Shown here in pieces: positions 35,060 to 43,317 of a stretch of DNA of 64,000 nt; position 1 is the stretch's first letter, and each line of letters starts with the position of its first letter. This DNA is from Flavobacterium sp. (GTDB lineage Bacteria > Bacteroidota > Bacteroidia > Flavobacteriales > Flavobacteriaceae): contig NZ_JAPZSU010000002.1 in the NCBI RefSeq assembly GCF_027531905.1, positions 1 through 64,000 on the forward strand. The letters run 5' to 3'. The translations under genes and the position numbers were made by a program. Under the pieces are notes generated by a model that had not been told where the DNA came from, did not search any database, and saw nothing but the letters and a program-made list of their open reading frames with translations.

Positions 35060-35234
35060 AAAAATAGTATTTTTAGTTGTTTTTTATTAAAAAAATAGAA
35101 ATAACTGTTGTTTTTTGTATAAATTTTTTTTAAATTTACTATAAGCAATGTTTAAAAACATAGAAAAAAACACAATAAAATGCTATTCTTAATATATTTA
35201 ATTGGTTATTAAAATAATATTGAGAATACATGAT

Positions 35235-35260
35235 GGCAGGTCGAGAGACCTGCCTTTTTT
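35235..35260 (+). terminator. Strong rho-independent terminator
   Basis: GGCAGGTC-GAGA-GACCTGCC followed by TTTTTT. It is 175 bp past the preceding stop codon, an unusual distance that leaves room for a long 3' UTR or a small RNA. Confidence 0.9.
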
Positions 35261-35264
35261 GCAT

Positions 35265-35293
35265 AAAAAAAGCGTCTTAAAAAGACGCTTTTT
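35265..35293. terminator. Terminator after the OmpA-family gene
   Basis: AAAAAAAGCGTCTT pairs with AAGACGCTTTTT around a two-base loop; T-runs occur on both strands. It lies 20 bp past the stop of the leftward OmpA gene. Confidence 0.8.
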
Positions 35294-35312
35294 GAAAATA
35301 CCGAAGTATTAC

Positions 35313-36146
35313 TTATTGTTGTTGTTTCTTCATTTCTTTTTCAATCATATCATAGAATTGGTCAATTTTTGGCAATACTACGATACGAGTTCTTCTGTTT
35401 TTAGAACGATTTTCTGGAGTGTCATTTTCTACCAATGGTACATATGAACTTCTACCAGCTGCAATCAATTGAGCAGGTTTTACCCCCAAATCATTAGTCA
35501 ATACTCGGATAATAGAAGTAGAACGTTTTACACTCAAATCCCAGTTGTCTAACATTATTCCATTACTTCTGTAAGGAACATTATCAGTGTGACCTTCAAC
35601 CATACATTCAAAATCAGGTTTGTCATTTACTACTTTAGCCACTTTAGCTAAAACAGCTTTAGCTTTATCAGTTACTTCATAACTACCGCTTTTAAACAAT
35701 AATTTATCAGCAATTGAGATAAATACAACTCCTTTTTCTACATTAATTTCAATATCTGGATCAGAGATACCTACAGAACTTTTCAAACTAGTTACTAAAG
35801 CAAGAGTTACGCTATCTTTTTTAGTTAATGCGTCTTGCATTCTACTAATTTTTAAATCCTTTTCTTTTATTGTTTCTAGTGCTTTTTCAATATTTTCAGC
35901 TCCTTTTGTGGTTAGAACTGTCATATCTTTTGAAGTGTTGATTAACAATTGATTTTTCTCTTTTAATCCTTCAACAGTAGCTGCAAGTCCCGCTTTTTCT
36001 TCTAAGCAAGAATTTAATTTTACAGTAGCAGTGTTCAGTAAATCTTGAGTTTCTTTGTTCTTAGCTTCCAAATCAGTGTATTTCTTTTTAGAAACACAAG
36101 AAGTTAAAAGAGTCAAAACCGATAAAGCAATTACTATTTTTCTCAT
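35313..36146 (-). CDS. OmpA-family peptidoglycan-binding lipoprotein
   Basis: 277 residues. Lipoprotein signal MRKIVIALSVLTLLTSC with Cys17. A long coiled coil follows (about 25-110, KNKETQDLLNTATVKLN, KDLKISRMQDALTKKD), then an OmpA C-terminal domain (about 140-265) with FKSGSYEVTDKAKAVL, VEGHTDNVPY, DNWDLSVKRS, and ENRSKNRRTRIVV. The Asp of NWDLS and the Arg of NRR are the usual meso-DAP-binding residues. It links the outer membrane to the cell wall; the coiled coil suggests it spans some of the periplasm or self-associates. Monocistronic, with its own promoter and terminator. Confidence 0.93.
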   Translation of the reverse strand: MRKIVIALSVLTLLTSCVSKKKYTDLEAKNKETQDLLNTATVKLNSCLEEKAGLAATVEGLKEKNQLLINTSKDMTVLTTKGAENIEKALETIKEKDLKISRMQDALTKKDSVTLALVTSLKSSVGISDPDIEINVEKGVVFISIADKLLFKSGSYEVTDKAKAVLAKVAKVVNDKPDFECMVEGHTDNVPYRSNGIMLDNWDLSVKRSTSIIRVLTNDLGVKPAQLIAAGRSSYVPLVENDTPENRSKNRRTRIVVLPKIDQFYDMIEKEMKKQQQ

Positions 36147-36171
36147 AATTTTTTAATTTAAAAATATTGTA

Positions 36172-36204
36172 CAAAGTTAAATTTTAATATGAATACCTAG
36201 GTAT
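36172..36204 (-). promoter_or_regulatory. -7 box and palindrome upstream of the OmpA gene
   Basis: On the minus strand TAACTTTG (36172-36179) fits TAnnTTTG. No TTG is at the -33 distance; instead a perfect 12-bp palindrome ATACCTAGGTAT occupies 36193-36204. It could bind a regulator that compensates for the missing -33 element. Confidence 0.45.
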
Positions 36205-36213
36205 AAAATATTG

Positions 36214-37206
36214 TTAAACTAGCTTTTCAAAAACAGTGCCACCTTTAATAAAATAGGCATATACAATGCTTTTTATTTTATAGTAAGATGCTTTTTGAAA
36301 AGATCCTCTCTTCTTTATGTTTTTGCTAAAATACTGATAAAAAGTAACATGTGCTTTTAAAATTGCAAAAAAATGCGCGGGTTTACCTTTTGTTAAAAAT
36401 TGCACCCCTGCAATACCATCTAGAACCATTCTGATGAAAAGCGTTCGGTATAAAACAGAATTTGGCAAATTTTTAGTGAGCATATAAAGAGAATTTCTAA
36501 AATTTAATTCAGTTTTTTTAGGATTTCCCTGTTGTAATGTAGCGCCTCCTACATGATATACGACTGAAGTTGGTACGTATTTTATAGTATGCCCTAAATT
36601 AATTGCTCTCCAACATAAATCAATTTCTTCTTGGTGAGCAAAGAAATCAGCATCAAAACCTTTTAAATCGTGATAAACTGGAGCTTTGATAAAAAAACAA
36701 GCACCCGAAGCCCAAAAAATTTCGATACTGTCATCATATTGTCCATTGTCTTTTTCTATAGTATCAAAAAGGCGTCCTCTACAAAACGGATAACCATATT
36801 TATCGATGAAACCACCAGCTGCTCCAGCATATTCAAAGTATTCTTTGTTTTTAAAGTCTAATATTTTGGGCTGAATAATTGCTGTTTTTGGCTCGTTCTT
36901 GAACGTATCGATAATAGGTTGTAACCAATTGGGAGTGACTTCAATATCTGAGTTTACTAAGGCATAAACATCTGCATTTATCTGTTGTAAAGCTTCGTTG
37001 TACCCTCCAGCAAATCCGTAATTAGCATTATTAATAATGATTTTAACTTCAGGAAAATTTGTTTGTATATAAGCTACAGAATCATCTGTAGAAGCATTAT
37101 CAGCGACATAAATGGTGGCTTCTGGCGAATATTGAACAATTTTTGGAAGAAACTGTTTTAGCAGCGATTGTCCATTCCAATTTAGTATAACTACGGCTAA
37201 TTTCAT
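36214..37206 (-). CDS. Family 2 glycosyltransferase
   Basis: 330 residues with a GT-A fold: start LAVVILNWNGQSLLKQFLP, nucleotide-binding YVADNASTDDSV, NYGFAGGYNEALQ, a metal-binding region VYALVNSDIEVTPNWLQ, and GASGACFFIKAPVYHDLKGF...HQEEIDLCWRA. It resembles rhamnosyl-/galactofuranosyl-type transferases that build cell-surface polysaccharides or lipid-linked sugars. There is no membrane segment at the N-terminus; a few hydrophobic helices near the C-terminus may associate with the membrane. The gene starts 4 bp after the stop of the HSDR_N-type gene, so the two are co-transcribed. Acceptor unknown. Confidence 0.9.
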   Translation of the reverse strand: MKLAVVILNWNGQSLLKQFLPKIVQYSPEATIYVADNASTDDSVAYIQTNFPEVKIIINNANYGFAGGYNEALQQINADVYALVNSDIEVTPNWLQPIIDTFKNEPKTAIIQPKILDFKNKEYFEYAGAAGGFIDKYGYPFCRGRLFDTIEKDNGQYDDSIEIFWASGACFFIKAPVYHDLKGFDADFFAHQEEIDLCWRAINLGHTIKYVPTSVVYHVGGATLQQGNPKKTELNFRNSLYMLTKNLPNSVLYRTLFIRMVLDGIAGVQFLTKGKPAHFFAILKAHVTFYQYFSKNIKKRGSFQKASYYKIKSIVYAYFIKGGTVFEKLV

Positions 37207-37210
37207 TGAT

Positions 37211-37678
37211 TTATTTACTGTTATTTAAAAATGTTGAAGAATAATCAGGAAGCATTTTTAGAAAATCATATTTTTCATTTTCAAAATCCATCGTACAATA
37301 ATAATGTTTTAAACCATTGGTTACCATCAAAAATTGGGATTGTAAAGTCATATTGTATTGCGCAATTTGATCAAAAGTAGCTTGACTGATAGTAATGTGT
37401 GGAGCTTTGCACTCTACTAATGCAAAAATAGTTCCATTAGGATTGAATAAAACGATATCATACCGTTTTCGTAACCCATTCACATGTAATACTTTTTCAA
37501 CATTGATAAGGGATTTTGGGTAGTTCTTTTCATGCATTAAAAATTGTACTACATGTTGACGCACCCATTCTTCTGGGGTAAGAATTATAAATTTTTTCCG
37601 AATTTCATCAAAAATAGACACTTTATTTTCGCTATTTTTGAATCGAAAAGAGTAAGAAGGAAAATTGAGTTCTTGCAT
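37211..37678 (-). CDS. Small protein with type I restriction enzyme R-subunit N-terminal domain (HSDR_N_2)
   Basis: 155 residues forming a stand-alone PD-(D/E)XK nuclease fold: Asp in KRYDIVLFN, then ALVECKAP with the E-x-K pair. The first half (TPEEWVRQHVVQFL) is typical of HSDR_N_2. No helicase or methylase is present, so this is not a restriction system; such proteins are common and uncharacterised in Bacteroidota. A -7 box (TATTTTTG, minus strand 37683-37690) ends only 5 bp before the ATG, so the mRNA may be nearly leaderless. Followed directly by the glycosyltransferase gene; divergent from holA. Confidence 0.85.
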   Translation of the reverse strand: MQELNFPSYSFRFKNSENKVSIFDEIRKKFIILTPEEWVRQHVVQFLMHEKNYPKSLINVEKVLHVNGLRKRYDIVLFNPNGTIFALVECKAPHITISQATFDQIAQYNMTLQSQFLMVTNGLKHYYCTMDFENEKYDFLKMLPDYSSTFLNNSK

Positions 37679-37767
37679 AACGCAAAAATAGTTATTTTGT
37701 TTGTAGTTTATGGTTGGTTCTTTAAATAACTACTATTCTTTAAAACGGCGAATCATAAATCATTAGA

Positions 37768-38772
37768 ATGGACGAAGTAGTAAAAATTGTCAACGATATT
37801 AAAGCAGGAAATATCAAACCTATTTATTTTTTAATGGGAGAAGAGCCCTATTACATTGATAAATTATCCAATTATATCGAAGAAACTATTTTGACCGAAG
37901 AAGAGAAAGGCTTTAATCAATCGGTGTTGTATGGTCGAGATGTATCGATAGAGGATATTGTAAGTACCGCCAAAAGGTACCCAATGATGGCAGAACGTCA
38001 AGTGGTGATTGTAAAGGAAGCACAAGAACTTTCTAGAACCATTGATAAAATAGAGCGCTATGCTGAAAACCCAATGTCAACTACGGTTTTGGTTTTTTGT
38101 TACAAATACAAGACGTTGGATAAACGAAAAAAAGTAACTAAAGTTTTGGCTAAAAATGGTTTGGTATACGAGAGTAAAAAGTTATATGAAAACCAAGTTG
38201 GGGATTGGATTAAAAGAGTATTGGCGGGTAAAAAATATGCCATTGAACCCAAAGCGTCGGCGATGTTGGTCGAGTTTTTAGGCACCGATTTAAGCCGAAT
38301 TAATAATGAATTGGAGAAGCTAAAGATTATTTTACCCATCGGTAGTACAATTACGGCCCACCATATCGAAGAAAACATTGGTTTTAGTAAAGATTTTAAC
38401 GTGTTTGAGTTGCGAAAAGCCATTGGTGAACGCAATCAACTCAAAGCGTATACTATTGCTGAGAATTTTGCTCAAAATCCTAAAGAGAATCCTTTGGTGA
38501 TGACTACAGGGCTGGTTTTTAGTTTTTTTATTCAACTCCTAAAGTATCACGGGTTAAAAGATAAAAACCCCAAAAATGTGGCGTCTGTGTTAGGGGTTAA
38601 TCCTTATTTTCTTAAAGATTATGATGTAGCTGTAAAAAATTATCCCATGAAAAAAGTCAGTCAAATAATAGGTTCATTGCGAGTGATTGATGTAAAAAGT
38701 AAAGGCGTTGGCGCCAACGCACTTTCGAATGGGGATCTATTGAAAGAAATGTTGTTTCAGATTTTTAAGTAG
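37768..38772 (+). CDS. holA: DNA polymerase III subunit delta
   Basis: Subunit of the clamp loader that opens the beta clamp. 334 residues with the family pattern: IKAGNIKPIYFLMGEEPYYI (non-functional P-loop region), LYGRDVSIEDIVSTAKRYPM, VVIVKEAQEL, then the C-terminal collar domain (NVFELRKAIGERN, ENPLVMTTGLVFSFFIQLLK, KSKGVGANALSNGDLLKEM). It is divergent from the HSDR_N gene with about 90 bp between and no other gene in the operon. Confidence 0.93.
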   Translation: MDEVVKIVNDIKAGNIKPIYFLMGEEPYYIDKLSNYIEETILTEEEKGFNQSVLYGRDVSIEDIVSTAKRYPMMAERQVVIVKEAQELSRTIDKIERYAENPMSTTVLVFCYKYKTLDKRKKVTKVLAKNGLVYESKKLYENQVGDWIKRVLAGKKYAIEPKASAMLVEFLGTDLSRINNELEKLKIILPIGSTITAHHIEENIGFSKDFNVFELRKAIGERNQLKAYTIAENFAQNPKENPLVMTTGLVFSFFIQLLKYHGLKDKNPKNVASVLGVNPYFLKDYDVAVKNYPMKKVSQIIGSLRVIDVKSKGVGANALSNGDLLKEMLFQIFK

Positions 38773-38969
38773 TCAAGGTTTTTTAATGTAATTATTGCTA
38801 TCAAGAGCTAATGGTTTTATTAAAAGTTTTTTAAAATTAACTATTATGTGTTATTTGTGATTAATAATTGTTTATTTTGTGTTTTTTAACATATTTTGTT
38901 TATTATTATAATCCAATATGCTAAATCAAAATTTCAAAATTGATGGGTATTAATTTATAACAATATGGT

Positions 38970-41144
38970 ATGTTTTCAGTTCATCTAAAAAGAATAATTT
39001 TAGTTTCTCTCTTTTGTTTTTCTTCATTGAATGCTTTTTCTCAATTTAAATCGGTATTCAGGCAAAAAGAGTTTGAAAAAAAATTTGATGATATTGTAAA
39101 GCTATATAAATCAAATAATTATATAGATCTATTTAATGTTGTTTCTCAGCTTAAAAGTTTTGAGATAGATGTTCTTAAATCAAAAAACAGCAAATTAATT
39201 GTTGATTATTATTACAATTGTGCTTCTTTTTTTGTCTTTTTTTCAAATTTTAACGAAACGAATTACTACGCAAATAAAGGGTTGTATTTTTCTAAAAAAA
39301 GTAAGGATTATTATTTTGTTGGTAAATTTTATGAAATCATTGGTGTGTCTTTTGATTTAATTGGTGAAGAGTCGAAATCATTTGAAATGATTTTACTTTC
39401 AGAAAAATATTTAACAAAATATGCGCCTCTTAAGGACAGGGTAGATTTGTATTATAACCTTAATCAATCCTATTATCGCAAGAAAGACTGGCCAAAAGTG
39501 CTGAAGTATGGATTTTTACATATTTCAAACGCTGAGATTTTTAAAGAAAAAAAATCAATAACTATGCCATTGTTTATTGCTGATGCATACATGCACAAAA
39601 ATGATTTAGCAAAAGCTTACCAGTATCTTAAAACAATAGATGTTAATGCAATACCAAAAGATCAATCTTACCTTAGTAAATGTCGAAACTATTATCATAT
39701 TTATGGAAATTATTTTATGAAGATAGGGGATTATAAAAATGCCTCAATGATGTTTCTTAAATCAAGGGAGTTTGCTGAAAAAGAACGAAAAAAAGATTTA
39801 ATTAATTCAATTGAAAAAGCACAAAGCGAAAAAAAAATCCAACAAATTTCACATGAACTTGATAAAATTAAGAATGAGAATTTTCATGTACTACAAAATA
39901 ATTTATATAAAAACAGTATAATCATCTTGGGTATTGTTTTAATCATTTCATTATTAATTATAATTAAAATTCAAAAGTCACGATCTGCATTTAAAAGTAA
40001 TGCTAACGCTCAATTACAACTAAAAAACACAGAATTAACGAACGCTTTAGAAATTAAAAGTAAGTTTTTAAATACTATTTCTCATGAGTTTAGAACACCA
40101 TTAAATGCTATTATGGGGACATTGAGTTTACTTCATGAAGACGAAAATAACTCCGATAAATTGAAGATAATTGAGAATTCAACTAATTATCTAAATAATC
40201 TTATCAATCAATTTTTTGAATACAATTTTATAAGTAAAAATGGTTTGAAGCTTGTAGTTGAAGAAAAAATTAATCTTGAGGTTTTTATTAATAACTTAAT
40301 TGCATCTTTTGAAAGTTTGTATCTGAATAAAAATAGAACTTCCATTTCTATAGATGAAAAGATTCATCAAAATATACTTTTTGATAGTACACGTTTAACT
40401 ATGGTGCTTAATATTATTCTAGATAATGCATTCAAATTTACAGACAACGGATTAATAGATGTTAATTTGAAATTTGTAGAATCAAATGAAGAGTTTCAGA
40501 AGATAATCTTCTTGATAAATGATACTGGTATTGGTATTTCAGAAGAAAAAATTGATAATGTCTATGATTTGTTTAGCTATGGCTCAGATGAAATAAATTT
40601 GTTGTACGGTGGAACAGGAATTGGATTAGCTTTAGCTGATAAAATAGTAAAGCTTTATGACTCTCATATAGACATACAATCAGAATTAGGAAAAGGGACA
40701 AGTGTTTCATTTTGTTTGAGTTTTAAAAAAGATATGTTAAACGTTGTTGAAGAAGCGTTGATTACTGTACCAATAAAAGACAGAAGTAAGATTAAAGTTT
40801 TAGTTGTAGAAGACAATAAAATTAACATGCTCTTGGTTACCCAAATTTTAAAAAATAACGGTTTTCTATTTAAAACTGCATTCAACGGACAAGAAGCTGT
40901 GGAATGTGTTGAGAAAGAGAATTTTTCTATCATTATAATGGATATTATGATGCCAATAATGGATGGATTTGAAGCTTCTTTAATTATTAGCGAATTGAAA
41001 AAGGAAATACCTATAGTGGCTTTAACTGCTATTTCAGAAGATATAAACAAAGAAAAATTTGAAAATTCCAATATAAAACAAGTCTTGAATAAACCATTGA
41101 ACGTAGATGAACTTTTATTTGTTATCGATAAACATTGTTATTGA
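38970..41144 (+). CDS. Hybrid sensor histidine kinase/response regulator with periplasmic TPR domain
   Basis: 724 residues. Signal-like N-terminus (IILVSLFCFSSLNAFSQ), a TPR-like helical sensor (about 40-285; NYYANKGLYFSKKSKDYYFV, DAYMHKNDLAKAYQYL), a membrane helix (about 316-333), HisKA with phosphoacceptor His372 in ISHEFRTPLNAI, HATPase with LDNAFKFTDNG, NDTGIGIS and GGTGIGLALA, and a receiver domain (from 608) with phosphoacceptor Asp658 in IIMDIMMPIMDG and Lys in LNKPLN. No DNA-binding output domain is attached, so the signal must pass to another protein. It stands alone, with no adjacent regulator; signal unknown. Flanking non-coding DNA (about 200 bp upstream) is very A+T-rich. Confidence 0.92.
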   Translation: MFSVHLKRIILVSLFCFSSLNAFSQFKSVFRQKEFEKKFDDIVKLYKSNNYIDLFNVVSQLKSFEIDVLKSKNSKLIVDYYYNCASFFVFFSNFNETNYYANKGLYFSKKSKDYYFVGKFYEIIGVSFDLIGEESKSFEMILLSEKYLTKYAPLKDRVDLYYNLNQSYYRKKDWPKVLKYGFLHISNAEIFKEKKSITMPLFIADAYMHKNDLAKAYQYLKTIDVNAIPKDQSYLSKCRNYYHIYGNYFMKIGDYKNASMMFLKSREFAEKERKKDLINSIEKAQSEKKIQQISHELDKIKNENFHVLQNNLYKNSIIILGIVLIISLLIIIKIQKSRSAFKSNANAQLQLKNTELTNALEIKSKFLNTISHEFRTPLNAIMGTLSLLHEDENNSDKLKIIENSTNYLNNLINQFFEYNFISKNGLKLVVEEKINLEVFINNLIASFESLYLNKNRTSISIDEKIHQNILFDSTRLTMVLNIILDNAFKFTDNGLIDVNLKFVESNEEFQKIIFLINDTGIGISEEKIDNVYDLFSYGSDEINLLYGGTGIGLALADKIVKLYDSHIDIQSELGKGTSVSFCLSFKKDMLNVVEEALITVPIKDRSKIKVLVVEDNKINMLLVTQILKNNGFLFKTAFNGQEAVECVEKENFSIIIMDIMMPIMDGFEASLIISELKKEIPIVALTAISEDINKEKFENSNIKQVLNKPLNVDELLFVIDKHCY

Positions 41145-41172
41145 ATCTACTAACTATACTAATTATTTCAAT

Positions 41173-41201
41173 TTGAATAAATCTCAATTGTTGTATATTT
41201 G
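41173..41201 (+). promoter_or_regulatory. Promoter of the 60-aa membrane protein
   Basis: TTG, 18-bp spacer, TATATTTG; the ATG at 41236 follows 35 bp later. It excludes the longer frame that would start at 41107 inside the kinase gene. Confidence 0.7.
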
Positions 41202-41235
41202 CAATTCCAAAAAAAAACAAAAAAATACCTCTATT

Positions 41236-41418
41236 ATGGGAATGAATAAAAATACTATCTTAGGATGGGCAACATTTATAATGGCTTTGATGGGATTATT
41301 ATTAATTGGCCTTGGTGCTTTTCGCTACAGAGATGTTTCTGGATGGGGATTTGCAGCTGTAGGAATAGGTTTTTTAGCCAACGCTTGGGTGTTTAGCTCT
41401 TTGAAGGGACGAGTGTAG
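41236..41418 (+). CDS. Small membrane protein (CAL67264-like family)
   Basis: 60 residues from MGMNKNTILGWATFIMALMG. Two hydrophobic segments (about 8-27 and 36-53) flank the conserved-looking GAFRYRDVSGWGFAAVGIGF and the ending LKGRV. I recall very similar short proteins in other Flavobacteriaceae annotated as CAL67264 family membrane proteins; their function is unknown. The start is fixed by the promoter at 41173-41201 and is well downstream of an alternative ATG at 41107 that overlaps the kinase gene. It lies between the kinase and ettA. Confidence 0.8.
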   Translation: MGMNKNTILGWATFIMALMGLLLIGLGAFRYRDVSGWGFAAVGIGFLANAWVFSSLKGRV

Positions 41419-41560
41419 GTTTTTAATGATTGTCCGTAGTTTGTAATTATGACAAAAACTAGGTGATAAATTATTATGATTTGTACCGCGAAAAATGTAA
41501 AGATTGAACAATAAATAACACACCATTAACCACAAACTTTAAACAAAAAAAAACAAGAAT

Positions 41561-43255
41561 ATGTCAGACGATAAGAAGGTCATTTTCTCGATGCAGAAAT
41601 TGAGCAAAACCTATCAAGGTGCAGATAAACCGGTATTAAAAAACATCTATTTGAGTTTCTTTTATGGAGCCAAAATTGGTATTTTGGGTCTTAACGGCTC
41701 TGGTAAATCTTCTCTTTTAAAAATTATTGCTGGAGTTGATAAAAATTACCAAGGAGATGTGGTTTTTCAACCCGGATATACGGTTGGTTATTTAGAGCAA
41801 GAACCAATTTTGGATGACTCCAAAACTGTAATCGAAATTGTTCGAGAAGGAGTTGCTGAAACTATGGCGGTACTTGAGGAGTACAACCAAATCAATGATT
41901 TGTTTGGTCTTGAAGAAAACTATTCTGATCCAGACAAAATGGATAAATTGATGGATCGTCAAGCTGCCTTACAAGACAAAATTGATGCTTTAGGCGCTTG
42001 GGAAATCGATACCAAATTGGAAATCGCAATGGATGCTTTACGTACTCCTGAAGGTGATACACCAATAAAAAATCTTTCAGGTGGAGAGCGTCGTCGTGTA
42101 GCTTTATGTCGTTTGTTATTACAGCAACCAGATGTATTGCTTTTAGATGAGCCTACCAACCACTTAGACGCTGAATCTGTATTGTGGTTAGAGCAACATT
42201 TAGCTCAGTATTCAGGAACTGTAATTGCCGTGACACACGACCGTTATTTCTTAGATAACGTTGCGGGATGGATTTTGGAATTAGACCGTGGAGAAGGTAT
42301 TCCTTGGAAAGGTAACTATTCTTCTTGGTTGGATCAAAAATCAAATCGTATGGCTCAAGAAGAAAAAGTGGCTTCTAAACGCAGAAAGACTTTAGAGCGT
42401 GAGTTGGACTGGGTACGTCAAGGTGCCAAAGGTCGTCAAACCAAGCAAAAAGCCCGTTTGCAGAACTACGACAAACTTTTGAATGAAGACCAAAAACAAT
42501 TAGACGAAAAATTAGAGATTTATATTCCTAATGGTCCTCGTTTGGGAACCAATGTAATCGAAGCTAAAAATGTTGCCAAAGCCTTTGGAGAAAAGTTATT
42601 ATACGATAACCTGAATTTCACTTTACCACAAGCCGGAATTGTTGGAATTATTGGGCCAAACGGTGCAGGTAAATCGACTATTTTCAAAATGATTATGGGC
42701 GAACAGCAAACCGATGCAGGTGAGTTTTCGGTAGGAGAAACGGTAAAAATCGCTTATGTTGATCAATCACATTCCAATATAGATCCAAATAAATCCATTT
42801 GGGAAAACTTTGCCGATGGGCAAGAATTGATTATGATGGGAGGTAAGCAAGTGAATTCTAGAGCTTATTTGTCACGTTTTAACTTTGGAGGTGGCGAGCA
42901 AAACAAGAAAGTATCGATGCTTTCTGGTGGTGAACGCAACCGTTTACACCTAGCGATGACCTTGAAAGAAGAAGGTAACGTATTGCTTTTAGATGAGCCT
43001 ACCAATGATTTGGACGTGAATACATTACGTGCACTTGAAGAAGGTTTAGAAAACTTTGCAGGTTGTGCCGTAGTTATCTCACACGATAGATGGTTTTTGG
43101 ATAGAATTTGTACACACATTCTAGCGTTTGAAGGCGATTCAGAAGTGTATTTCTTCGAAGGTAGTTTCTCTGAATACGAAGAAAACAAAAAGAAACGTTT
43201 AGGTGGCGATTTGACTCCAAAACGTTTAAAATACAGAAAATTGATTAGAGGATAA
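41561..43255 (+). CDS. ettA: Energy-dependent translational throttle protein EttA (ABC-F ATPase)
   Basis: ABC-F protein that binds the ribosomal E site and gates entry into elongation according to ATP/ADP ratio. 564 residues with two ABC cassettes and no membrane part. Cassette 1: Walker A GLNGSGKSS (about 43-51), signature LSGGERRRVAL, Walker B DVLLLDEPTNHLD. The linker P-site tRNA motif region follows (KRRKTLERELDWVRQGAKGR). Cassette 2: GPNGAGKST, LSGGERNRLHLAM, LLLDEPTNDLD. The arm insertion and start (IFSMQKLSKTYQ) match EttA rather than Uup or antibiotic-resistance ABC-F proteins. Confidence 0.95.
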   Translation: MSDDKKVIFSMQKLSKTYQGADKPVLKNIYLSFFYGAKIGILGLNGSGKSSLLKIIAGVDKNYQGDVVFQPGYTVGYLEQEPILDDSKTVIEIVREGVAETMAVLEEYNQINDLFGLEENYSDPDKMDKLMDRQAALQDKIDALGAWEIDTKLEIAMDALRTPEGDTPIKNLSGGERRRVALCRLLLQQPDVLLLDEPTNHLDAESVLWLEQHLAQYSGTVIAVTHDRYFLDNVAGWILELDRGEGIPWKGNYSSWLDQKSNRMAQEEKVASKRRKTLERELDWVRQGAKGRQTKQKARLQNYDKLLNEDQKQLDEKLEIYIPNGPRLGTNVIEAKNVAKAFGEKLLYDNLNFTLPQAGIVGIIGPNGAGKSTIFKMIMGEQQTDAGEFSVGETVKIAYVDQSHSNIDPNKSIWENFADGQELIMMGGKQVNSRAYLSRFNFGGGEQNKKVSMLSGGERNRLHLAMTLKEEGNVLLLDEPTNDLDVNTLRALEEGLENFAGCAVVISHDRWFLDRICTHILAFEGDSEVYFFEGSFSEYEENKKKRLGGDLTPKRLKYRKLIRG

Positions 43256-43276
43256 AAACTAATCAGCATTTTTTTT

Positions 43277-43317
43277 AATCCACTATTTACTCTAGCAGTA
43301 ACTAGTGGATTTTTTTA
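43277..43317 (+). terminator. Terminator after ettA
   Basis: AATCCACTA (43277-43285) pairs with TAGTGGATT (43303-43311), followed by TTTTTT. It overlaps the stop codon of the convergent exporter gene by a few bases. Confidence 0.75.

Noticed and set aside
37211..37678. Restriction-modification system
   Set aside because: Only a stand-alone HSDR_N-type domain is present, without helicase, methylase or specificity subunit nearby.
38970..41144. Hybrid two-component system (HTCS) for polysaccharide use
   Set aside because: No AraC-type DNA-binding domain follows the receiver domain, no SusC/SusD genes are nearby and the sensor is TPR-like rather than a Y_Y_Y propeller.
41107..41235. Longer N-terminus for the 60-aa membrane protein
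   Set aside because: It overlaps the kinase gene and includes the promoter; the added residues look like translated non-coding DNA.
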